Shown here: positions 8,591-13,983 of the stretch, one piece after another
Layout of the letters: every line of letters starts with the position of its first letter
Numbering within the stretch: the stretch's first letter is position 1
DNA from: an uncultured Collinsella sp.
GTDB lineage: Bacteria; Actinomycetota; Coriobacteriia; Coriobacteriales; Coriobacteriaceae
Length of the DNA: 24,769 nt
Assembly (NCBI GenBank): GCA_900553345.1
Contig: USDE01000001.1
Location: forward strand, 1 to 24,769
Direction of reading: 5' to 3'
Made by a program: the position numbers and the translations under genes
Notes under the pieces: model-generated
What the model saw: the letters and a program-made list of their open reading frames with translations, nothing else
What the model was told of the DNA's origin: nothing
Databases searched by the model: none

Positions 8591-8602
8591 TTAGGTACCT
8601 AA
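8591..8602. repeat. 12-bp palindrome TTAGGTACCTAA, copy 1
   Basis: A perfect palindrome overlaps the stop codon of the small membrane protein gene. An identical copy (13 bases identical including the preceding G) lies at 12095-12106. The function is unknown. The two copies bracket the khpB-rsmG-parA-parB-small gene block. Confidence 0.7.
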
Positions 8603-8853
8603 TAACCAACATTTTCCCATTGATGGTTAACCCAGTCTTGGTTAATCTTAGGATTCTTAGTCACCTGAGCAGTACGCATGGCAACATCTTCGGTCATCAC
8701 ATCCATTTTCTTCTTGGATGTATCGACGATATCCTGAGCTCCGCGCAGCAGTCGACCACGCAGTTCATCATCTGTCGCAAGCTTATAACCTGCAAAAGCG
8801 CCAGCGACGACGGTCGTTGCCAACGCAACGACCGCGAGAACCTTATTCTTCAT
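8599..8853 (-). CDS. Small single-pass membrane protein encoded behind parB
   Basis: The 84-residue protein begins MKNKVLAVVALATTVVAGAF, one N-terminal transmembrane helix or signal anchor (about residues 4-22). A charged helical stretch follows (DDELRGRLLRGAQDIVDTSKKK) and the tail contains Trp, Asn and Gln. The overall shape, a short membrane anchor plus amphipathic helix, recalls YtxH-like proteins, but I cannot assign a family. The ATG at 8853 is chosen because AGGAGG lies six bases upstream. The same frame extends further upstream without such a site. It overlaps the 3' end of parB by 11 bp and is probably the last gene of the rsmG-parA-parB unit. Translational coupling to parB suggests, but does not prove, a link to origin segregation. 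Confidence 0.75.
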   Translation of the reverse strand: MKNKVLAVVALATTVVAGAFAGYKLATDDELRGRLLRGAQDIVDTSKKKMDVMTEDVAMRTAQVTKNPKINQDWVNHQWENVGY

Positions 8854-9748
8854 CCTGATCCTCCTGCTCAAATTGAACCATTTCGCCAAGGATACGGGAG
8901 AGCTCCTCTTCGTCTTTGAACTCGATTTCAATTTTGTTCTTGCCACGAGAGCTCTTTACGCGTACATTCGTGTTAAAAACTTGACGAAGGACACGAGCTG
9001 CCTTTTTGAATGACTGAGGTGTTGCTGGCCTCGGAGTCCTTGGCGTCTCTCCGGCAGAAAACAACGGAGCAAGATTTTCTGTCGCCCTAACGGAAAGACC
9101 TTCAGCGACAACTTTCTCGGCAAGTCGAATCCTGGCATCTTCATATGGAACTGCTAGAATCGCTCTCGCATGACCGGCTGTAAGCTTGCCTTCGAAAATC
9201 ATCTGCTGTACGACTTCGGGAAGATCTAGCAAACGAAGTGAATTTGTAATTGCAGAACGAGACTTACTGACAGCCTTTGATAATGCCTCCTGCGTCATGC
9301 CACTAGCATCAATGAGCTGACGATAACCCTTCGCCTCTTCGACGGGATTCAAATCAGAACGCTGAAGATTCTCGATAAGTGCTAGAGCGAGCATCTCCTC
9401 ATCATTAACTTCCTTAATGATGACCGGCAATTCTTCGAGGCCAGCGAGTTTCGATGCCTGGTAACGACGCTCACCGGCAATAATCTCATAGCCATTTCCA
9501 TGCTTGCGAACCAACAGCGGTTGCAAAACGCCATGTTCTTGTATTGACTCGCTCAACTCGCGAAGTTCGGTTTCATTAAAGTGAATTCGCGGCTGATTAG
9601 GGTTGGGAACGATATCCTCAATAGGCAGTTTTATTTCAGATGCGGCATTTGAAGCCGATGCAGCTGAACCACCAGTCTCATACTCGGCCTCTGAGACCAA
9701 AGCATTGAGTCCACGTCCTAATCCGCCACGTTTCTTTGCACTAGGCAC
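8843..9748 (-). CDS. parB: Chromosome-partitioning protein ParB (CTPase, parS-binding)
   Basis: The 301-residue protein loads onto parS near the origin and spreads as a CTP-gated clamp. The N-terminal KKRGGLGRGLNALVSE is the conserved peptide that stimulates ParA ATPase. Residues 38-130 form the CTPase domain with GERRYQAS (92-99) and ENLQR (126-130). A helix-turn-helix for parS lies at about 151-177 (MTQEALSKAVSKSRSAITNS). The C-terminal dimerisation region is at 245-300, after a short Pro/Thr linker. The gene overlaps parA by 8 bp and the small membrane protein gene by 11 bp. Three perfect parS sites stand just upstream of parA, so autoregulation by ParB is plausible. All key motifs are present and the length is normal. 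Confidence 0.97.
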   Translation of the reverse strand: MPSAKKRGGLGRGLNALVSEAEYETGGSAASASNAASEIKLPIEDIVPNPNQPRIHFNETELRELSESIQEHGVLQPLLVRKHGNGYEIIAGERRYQASKLAGLEELPVIIKEVNDEEMLALALIENLQRSDLNPVEEAKGYRQLIDASGMTQEALSKAVSKSRSAITNSLRLLDLPEVVQQMIFEGKLTAGHARAILAVPYEDARIRLAEKVVAEGLSVRATENLAPLFSAGETPRTPRPATPQSFKKAARVLRQVFNTNVRVKSSRGKNKIEIEFKDEEELSRILGEMVQFEQEDQDEE

Positions 9749-10541
9749 GCTTGATCACCTCTTTTGCAAGATTCATATACGCTTTTGCACCCTTATTTTG
9801 AGGTGCATAGGTAATTACCGGCTCTCCAAAAGACGGAGCCTCAGATATTTTTACGGTACGGGGAATTAGAGTCTTAAAAGCCTTATCACCAAAGTACGAC
9901 TGAACCTCCTCAACAACCTGATTCGACAGAGAAGTACGCGAGTCATACATGGTCATAAGCACACCATAGGTGTCTAAACCCTTATTCAGACGTGATTTGA
10001 CCATCTTCATTGACTCAAGCAGCTTTGTAACGCCCTCGAGTGCGTAATACTCGCACTGGATCGGAATCAAGACGCTATCTGCTGCGGTCAAAGCATTGAT
10101 GGTAAGCAGGCCGAGCGAAGGGGGACAGTCGATGAATATAAAATCGAACTCATCCTGAATCGGCTCAAGCAAATCTTTGAGGCGGGTTTCACGAGCAATT
10201 GCGCTTACGAGCTCAATTTCGGCACCTGCAAGCTGAATTGTCGCCGGAATAACGAATACCTTTTTGCAATTTGTATCAAGAACAAGCGATTCTGCCGGCA
10301 CGTCATTCAGCAATGCATCATAGATGCACTTATCAAGGTCTTCTTTTTCAATTCCGAATCCACTGGTGCTGTTTCCCTGCGGATCAAAATCGACAATTAG
10401 TGTCTTGCGACCCTGCTCACCCAGTGCTGCTGCAAGGTTTACAGCCGTCGTTGACTTACCGACGCCGCCTTTTTGATTGATGATTGCAATAATACGCGTG
10501 TCTTTTGCGCTCTTAGAACGCTTAACGTCGCGAAATCCCAC
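9741..10541 (-). CDS. parA: Chromosome-partitioning ATPase ParA (Soj)
   Basis: The 266-residue deviant Walker ATPase segregates origins together with ParB. Walker A KGGVGKST lies at residues 24-31 with the signature lysine (Lys24). The A' motif DFDPQGN is at 51-57 and the Walker B region FIFIDCPPSLG near 134-144. The start is GTG at 10541, supported by a GGAGG with a spacer of about five bases. The N-terminal extension before IIAIINQKGG is short (16 residues). Its stop overlaps parB by 8 bp, so the pair is translationally coupled. The upstream 135 bp contain only parS sites, which makes ParB-controlled expression likely. Confidence 0.97.
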   Translation of the reverse strand: MGFRDVKRSKSAKDTRIIAIINQKGGVGKSTTAVNLAAALGEQGRKTLIVDFDPQGNSTSGFGIEKEDLDKCIYDALLNDVPAESLVLDTNCKKVFVIPATIQLAGAEIELVSAIARETRLKDLLEPIQDEFDFIFIDCPPSLGLLTINALTAADSVLIPIQCEYYALEGVTKLLESMKMVKSRLNKGLDTYGVLMTMYDSRTSLSNQVVEEVQSYFGDKAFKTLIPRTVKISEAPSFGEPVITYAPQNKGAKAYMNLAKEVIKRA

Positions 10542-10580
10542 GGTCCCTCCTGGTGTGTATTAAAGCTGTCAAACGGAGGA

Positions 10581-10596
10581 TGTTTCACGTGAAACA
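10581..10596. promoter_or_regulatory. parS: parS site 1 (perfect)
   Basis: TGTTTCACGTGAAACA matches the parS consensus exactly. It lies 40 bp upstream of the parA start codon. Confidence 0.97.
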
Positions 10597-10619
10597 TTCC
10601 GATTCGAAATCAACCGCCA

Positions 10620-10635
10620 TGTTTCACGTGAAACA
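10620..10635. promoter_or_regulatory. parS: parS site 2 (perfect)
   Basis: TGTTTCACGTGAAACA is an exact 16-bp match, starting 39 bp after the first site. Confidence 0.97.
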
Positions 10636-10658
10636 CTGCAAGTTGTTAGTATCCATTA

Positions 10659-10674
10659 TGTTTCACGTGAAACA
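10659..10674. promoter_or_regulatory. parS: parS site 3 (perfect)
   Basis: TGTTTCACGTGAAACA is an exact 16-bp match, again 39 bp after the previous site. It ends one base before the rsmG stop codon at 10676-10678. Confidence 0.97.
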
Positions 10675-10675
10675 T

Positions 10676-11413
10676 CTAGGCAAGCGGATTCTTCTTTGCC
10701 ATGCCATTTGCACGAGGCAATGAAACGGAAGCCGGATGACTCTTCTTAAGAACAATGAACTCCCTATGGCCCAGGCCCTCAGGCAAATCGATTGTGTCAT
10801 TCAGAAGCAAAGTGAAGCCGCAGATCTTAGCTGCTGACATGCCGGAAGCAAGCTCCTCATCCGATGGATTGCCCTTCGTGATAACAAATAACCCTCCATC
10901 TTTGAGATACGGGGCCGCATACTCAACAAGAATCGGTAGAGGGGCCAGCGCGCGGGCGGTTACGACAGAGAACTGCTTCTTATGGCTTCGAGCATATTCT
11001 TCAAGACGATCATGGATTGCATGACCATATTTCAATCCGAGAGCATGAACAAAAGAATTGACAGCATCAACCTTTTTGCCAACAGAGTCAATATAAGTAG
11101 CTTTACGATGCGTGGTTATCGTTAATGGAATACCAGGGAAGCCTGCGCCTGTTCCCATATCGAGCAAAGCTCCATCAGGAGCCTTATTGACATAAGGAAG
11201 CAAAACAAGTGAGTCGAGGATATGAAGTACCGCAGCATCTTCAACGTTAAGAATACGAGTGAGATTGGTTGTCTTATTTGTTTCCAGAACCAAATCCAAA
11301 TGCTGGATACATTTCCTCAGCTCAGCATCAGTTACGCTCAAGGAATACTCTTTGCAATAGGAAGTTAGACGACTCAACATCTCGTCAGCCTGCTGATCAG
11401 TAAGTACTAACAA
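10676..11413 (-). CDS. rsmG: 16S rRNA (guanine-527-N7)-methyltransferase RsmG (GidB)
   Basis: The SAM-dependent enzyme methylates G527 of 16S rRNA. The SAM-binding motif LLDMGTGAGFPGIPL is at about residues 83-97, and TNLTRI, LHILDSL and VTARALAPL are family hallmarks. I choose TTG at 11413 (246 residues) because AAAGGAG lies six bases upstream. The frame extends up to 11461, but that extension runs into the khpB terminator and has no ribosome binding site. The C-terminal tail (about 20 residues after EFIVLKKSHP) is longer than in many homologues and ends directly at parS site 3. The gene is first in the unit rsmG-parA-parB-small membrane protein. The family is certain, the start is probable. 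Confidence 0.93.
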   Translation of the reverse strand: MLVLTDQQADEMLSRLTSYCKEYSLSVTDAELRKCIQHLDLVLETNKTTNLTRILNVEDAAVLHILDSLVLLPYVNKAPDGALLDMGTGAGFPGIPLTITTHRKATYIDSVGKKVDAVNSFVHALGLKYGHAIHDRLEEYARSHKKQFSVVTARALAPLPILVEYAAPYLKDGGLFVITKGNPSDEELASGMSAAKICGFTLLLNDTIDLPEGLGHREFIVLKKSHPASVSLPRANGMAKKNPLA

Positions 11414-11438
11414 CGAAAGCTCCTTTCTGACAAAAATC

Positions 11439-11444
11439 AGTATA
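11439..11444 (-). promoter_or_regulatory. Possible -10 element of the rsmG promoter
   Basis: On the minus strand TATACT lies 25 bp upstream of the chosen rsmG start and just downstream of the khpB terminator. No good -35 is seen at the right spacing, where the sequence is T-rich terminator tail. This is a weak call. Confidence 0.3.
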
Positions 11445-11459
11445 TCGAGAACTTTTGAC

Positions 11460-11489
11460 AAAAAAAGGGGACGTGGAAACCACGTCCCC
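11460..11489 (-). terminator. Rho-independent terminator of the rpmH-khpB operon
   Basis: GGGGACGTGG (11467-11476) and CCACGTCCCC (11480-11489) form a perfect 10-bp stem with a three-base loop. On the minus strand a run of seven T follows (11466-11460). It lies 20 bp after the khpB stop and separates khpB from rsmG. Confidence 0.93.
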
Positions 11490-11509
11490 TTAGCATAAGC
11501 TCGAGAAGA

Positions 11510-12079
11510 TTATCGAGCAACAATCACCACATGGCGATCAGGGTCAGAACCCTCAGAATGAGTATCGACGGCATCATTGCCACGAAGTGCAATGTGAACC
11601 AGTCGACGCTCGTAGGCATTCATGGGCGGAAGCGAAACACTCTTATGAGTGCGGATGGCACGCTCGGCAGCAGACTGAGCCATGGAAGCAACCTTGTCCT
11701 GACGGCGACTCTTGTATCCCTCTACGTCCACTACAACCGGATACCTAAAGCCAAGTTTGCGGCTCACCAGCAAAGAGAACATAACCTGAAGGGCATCAAG
11801 GGTGCGACCATGACGGCCAATGAGAACAGCAAGGTCGGGAGCCGTTACATCCAAAATCAGCTCACCCTCGTCGCCCTCATACTCATCGATAGGAGAGTTG
11901 GCGGCATCGAAGTGCGAAAGGATGGAACGCAGGATGGAAATCGCAACATCGGCAATGGTGTCGAGCTCCTCATCGGTCAGCTCTTCACCAGCCTTGTAGC
12001 GCTGTGCAATCTCGGGATAATCGCCCGCGACCTGCGGGGCAACCTCCTCAAGCATATCCTCGATGATCTCTTCAGACAT
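11510..12079 (-). CDS. khpB: KH/R3H RNA-binding protein KhpB (Jag)
   Basis: The 189-residue RNA-binding protein is usually encoded next to yidC in Gram-positive bacteria, where it is linked to control of cell elongation and division through RNA binding. A KH domain is centred on the GxxG loop GRHG (88-91) in VLIGRHGRTLDALQ. The R3H domain at the C-terminus contains RRLVH (Arg158, His162) after PPMNAYE. The N-terminal 75 residues are acidic and carry no recognisable Jag-N lysine-rich motif. ATG at 12079 is chosen because GGAG lies six bases upstream. A longer TTG-initiated form (12091) would bury that site. The order yidC-khpB is typical, and a strong terminator follows. Confidence 0.93.
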   Translation of the reverse strand: MSEEIIEDMLEEVAPQVAGDYPEIAQRYKAGEELTDEELDTIADVAISILRSILSHFDAANSPIDEYEGDEGELILDVTAPDLAVLIGRHGRTLDALQVMFSLLVSRKLGFRYPVVVDVEGYKSRRQDKVASMAQSAAERAIRTHKSVSLPPMNAYERRLVHIALRGNDAVDTHSEGSDPDRHVVIVAR

Positions 12080-12094
12080 AACGTACTCCAAAAG

Positions 12095-12106
12095 TTAGGT
12101 ACCTAA
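12095..12106. repeat. 12-bp palindrome TTAGGTACCTAA, copy 2
   Basis: A perfect palindrome lies 16 bp upstream of the khpB start, between yidC and khpB. It is identical to the copy at 8591-8602. It could be an operator or an RNA structure. Nothing else shows its role. Confidence 0.7.
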
Positions 12107-12123
12107 ATAAGATTGATATCCCG

Positions 12124-12894
12124 TTACTTCTTCTTGTGCGGGCGCGGCTTCTTCTCTCGACGAGTGACCTCAACCTGCAGCGGAGCGTTCTTAAGACGCT
12201 CCTCCTCATCGGCCTTCGCCTTGTCGATGACCTTCTGCGTCACAAAAATCTGCTGGATAACCTGCCAAGCAGACGAGACGTCGTAGTACAGCAGAACACC
12301 AACGGGAAGGCTCCAGCCCATCCAAAGCATCATGACCGTCATGACAACGGCCATCATACGCATGCTCTGAGCCTGCTGGCCGGTCTGGTTGCGCGACATA
12401 TAGAGCTGCGGAATCAGGGTCAGGACGGCGAACAGGATCAGGCAAACCAGCGCAGGCAGTGCAACCATAAAGCCATCGGCAAAGGAAGCGCTCGGCGTGG
12501 TGGTCAGGTCGGGCAGGATGTTGAAGAACGAGAACGTGCCGTCGTTAAAGTACTGCGGCAGGTTGCGCAGCAATGTAAACAGAGCGAACAGGATAGGCAT
12601 CTGAATCAGCAGCGGCAGGCAGCCAGCCATGGGGTTGAACTTGTTCTCGCTGTAGAACTTCTGCATCTCCTCGGCCTGACGCTGGGGATCGTCGGCATAG
12701 CGCTCCTGGATCTCGAGCATCTTGGGCTGCAGCACCTGCATGCGAGCCGTCGACTTGGTCGACTTGAGCATGAGCGGCGTCAGCAGCAGACGGATGATGA
12801 CCACCAGGATGATGATGGACAGGCCCCAGTCGACCGCAAAGGTCTGGATGAGCTTGAGCAGCTCGAAAAGGATGTTAACGATCCAATCCCACAT
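12124..12894 (-). CDS. yidC: Membrane protein insertase YidC/Oxa1
   Basis: The 256-residue insertase places membrane proteins into the cytoplasmic membrane alone or with SecYEG. The conserved groove arginine is Arg35 (VVIIRLLLTPLMLKS). A cytoplasmic hairpin follows (about 48-85), then FNPMAGCLPLLIQMPIL (86-102) and further transmembrane segments at about 141-165 and 178-205. The C-terminus is a very basic tail (KKPRPHKKK), typical of single-YidC Gram-positives and thought to contact ribosomes. There is no lipoprotein signal peptide: the protein starts directly in the first core helix, and no large periplasmic P1 domain is present. Upstream yidD is 29 bp away. Confidence 0.96.
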   Translation of the reverse strand: MWDWIVNILFELLKLIQTFAVDWGLSIIILVVIIRLLLTPLMLKSTKSTARMQVLQPKMLEIQERYADDPQRQAEEMQKFYSENKFNPMAGCLPLLIQMPILFALFTLLRNLPQYFNDGTFSFFNILPDLTTTPSASFADGFMVALPALVCLILFAVLTLIPQLYMSRNQTGQQAQSMRMMAVVMTVMMLWMGWSLPVGVLLYYDVSSAWQVIQQIFVTQKVIDKAKADEEERLKNAPLQVEVTRREKKPRPHKKK

Positions 12895-12923
12895 GTAAGT
12901 TTTCCTCCGATAGCGAGTGCCCG

Positions 12924-13148
12924 CTAGGGCACAGGGTCATAACCGCCGACGTGCAGGGGATTGCAGCGAGCGATGCGCCTCACGGCAAGCCAGCAGCCTC
13001 TCAAAACACCGTGCTTCTCAATCGCCTGGACGGCGTATTGCGAGCACGTTGGGTAATAAATGCAGGCGTCAGGCAATAAGGGCGAAATAACCTGTTGATA
13101 TATGCGAATAGGAGCGATGGCAACACGTCGCAAAACGTGATTGCTCAT
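12924..13148 (-). CDS. yidD: Membrane protein insertion efficiency factor YidD
   Basis: The 74-residue protein matches YidD throughout: [37 protein letters not shown] with the conserved Cys residues, then [17 protein letters not shown]. It is membrane-associated and assists YidC-dependent insertion. The start is ATG at 13148, preceded by GGAGGAG and overlapping the rnpA stop by 4 bp (ATGA arrangement), so it is translationally coupled. Confidence 0.96.
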   Translation of the reverse strand: MSNHVLRRVAIAPIRIYQQVISPLLPDACIYYPTCSQYAVQAIEKHGVLRGCWLAVRRIARCNPLHVGGYDPVP

Positions 13149-13483
13149 CGCTCCTCCCCGGCAACGCCGGCGCGCTTCATAAGCGAACGCAACGCCTTGT
13201 CCATCTCCTGCGGCGAGGAAACCCTCGTCTTGGGAGTTGCAAACAAGATGATGTCATAACCCGCAACGGGAAATCCGCAGCTGCGGGCGGCCTCGCGCAT
13301 CACACGCTTAGATCGGTTGCGCACGACGGCACAACCGAGTCGCTTAGCACCAACGAAGGCGACCCTTCCGGAGTCGCCTTCGCCAACCGATTCACATATG
13401 GTCATTCGAATCAGAGGGTGATTGAAACGACGCCCCTGACTGAACACATGCTCGAAATCTTGCCGAGACTTAATAGTCTTCAT
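13145..13483 (-). CDS. rnpA: Ribonuclease P protein component
   Basis: The 112-residue protein subunit of RNase P assists the M1 RNA in 5' maturation of tRNA precursors. The RNR box lies at [21 protein letters not shown] (Arg55-Asn56-Arg57), and the N-terminal [16 protein letters not shown] is typical. It follows rpmH by 20 bp and overlaps yidD by 4 bp. No clear Shine-Dalgarno precedes its ATG (upstream bases are CACATCTCGC), so initiation may depend on coupling to rpmH translation. Confidence 0.96.
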   Translation of the reverse strand: MKTIKSRQDFEHVFSQGRRFNHPLIRMTICESVGEGDSGRVAFVGAKRLGCAVVRNRSKRVMREAARSCGFPVAGYDIILFATPKTRVSSPQEMDKALRSLMKRAGVAGEER

Positions 13484-13503
13484 GCGAGATGTGTGTATCG
13501 CTG

Positions 13504-13638
13504 CTAGACAGTGAGACGCTTGCGGCCCTTGGCACGACGACGGGCGAGCACGGCACGACCACCCTTAGTGGCCATACGGGCACGGAAGCCATGGGTCTTG
13601 GCACGCTTACGCTTATTAGGCTGATACGTACGCTTCAT
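13504..13638 (-). CDS. rpmH: 50S ribosomal protein L34
   Basis: The 44-residue protein [20 protein letters not shown]...KRLTV is an intact, typical bL34. The start is ATG at 13638, with AGGAGG eight bases upstream. It heads the rpmH-rnpA-yidD-yidC-khpB operon and is transcribed away from dnaA, as in many bacteria. A strong promoter lies at 13711-13740. Confidence 0.98.
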   Translation of the reverse strand: MKRTYQPNKRKRAKTHGFRARMATKGGRAVLARRRAKGRKRLTV

Positions 13639-13666
13639 CTTAAGTTCCTCCTGCTGCATTTCGAGT

Positions 13667-13684
13667 GTCCGCGGGGACGCGGAC
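13667..13684 (-). promoter_or_regulatory. Leader hairpin in the rpmH 5' untranslated region
   Basis: GTCCGCG (13667-13673) and CGCGGAC (13678-13684) form a perfect 7-bp GC-rich stem with a four-base loop. It lies between the promoter and the rpmH ribosome binding site, about 28 bp upstream of the start codon. It has no T tract, so it is not a standard terminator. It may be a leader element controlling L34 synthesis or RNA stability. Confidence 0.5.
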
Positions 13685-13710
13685 GCAGATATAGACACGT
13701 GAGCTTGAAG

Positions 13711-13740
13711 ATTGTAGGGAAATCAATGTTCAAATGTCAA
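13711..13740 (-). promoter_or_regulatory. Sigma-70-type promoter of the rpmH operon
   Basis: On the minus strand TTGACA (13740-13735) is a perfect -35 and TACAAT (13716-13711) a 5/6 -10, with an 18-bp spacer. The transcript would have a leader of about 65 bases containing a GC-rich hairpin. Confidence 0.8.
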
Positions 13741-13837
13741 GAAATCAAAGGTAAAAGGTTGCGCAGTTCACACGGTTCCCCCATAAGCCAAGCTCGATTT
13801 AGCGGTGCATGACAACTTTTCACGATATTTCATCGAG

Positions 13838-13846
13838 TTTTCAACA
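13838..13846 (+). promoter_or_regulatory. DnaA box-like site TTTTCAACA
   Basis: TTTTCAACA is followed by GG and is identical to the site at 13891 and to the reverse site at 17095. I found these 9-mers only around dnaA by reading the window by eye. Confidence 0.65.
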
Positions 13847-13860
13847 GGTCATGTTGGCAA

Positions 13861-13869
13861 TGTTGAGAA
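13861..13869 (-). promoter_or_regulatory. DnaA box-like site TTCTCAACA
   Basis: TGTTGAGAA on the plus strand is a one-base variant of the local box in the reverse orientation. It directly abuts a weaker TGTTGGCAA at 13852-13860. Confidence 0.5.
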
Positions 13870-13890
13870 CTTTTCGTCCGTTTTCCAAAG

Positions 13891-13899
13891 TTTTCAACA
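13891..13899 (+). promoter_or_regulatory. DnaA box-like site TTTTCAACA
   Basis: AGTTTTCAACAGG is an exact copy of the site at 13838. It is followed by the TTTTGAAAG / TGTCGAAAG pair that also occurs in similar form beyond dnaA. Confidence 0.65.
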
Positions 13900-13983
13900 G
13901 GTTTTGAAAGTTTGTCGAAAGATGAGAAACATTGCACGGTGAGCTACTATTTGTTCGAAACCTTTTGGAAGATTGCGAGCGGC

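Larger units (their letters stand above)
13741..13911. other. oriC: Origin region, upstream module (rpmH side) with DnaA-box cluster
   Basis: This non-coding segment between the rpmH promoter and the ATPase gene is AT-richer than its surroundings and carries a cluster of DnaA-box-like 9-mers: TTTTCAACA at 13838-13846 and 13891-13899, TGTTGAGAA at 13861-13869 (reverse), and the weaker TGTTGGCAA at 13852-13860 directly abutting it. TTTTGAAAG (13902) and TGTCGAAAG (13913) follow at 11-bp spacing. The classical box is TTATCCACA. These differ at positions 3 and 6. Its location between rpmH and dnaA is the usual site of bacterial origins. No clear plus-strand promoter is visible. From 13741 to about 13830 I see nothing else recognisable. 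Confidence 0.75.

Noticed and set aside
10581..10674. CRISPR-like regular repeats
   Set aside because: The repeats are 16-bp palindromes identical to parS with short spacers, no cas genes nearby, and sit beside parA and parB.
13081..13110. Extra DnaA box CCTGTTGATAT in yidD
   Set aside because: It matches only the TGTTGA half, lies in constrained coding sequence and is isolated from the clusters.
13912..13983. Extended N-terminus of the ATPase gene from TTG at 13912
   Set aside because: The start would lie inside the shared DnaA-box motif with no ribosome binding site. ATG at 13984 is preferred, although its own ribosome binding site is weak, so the choice is not certain.
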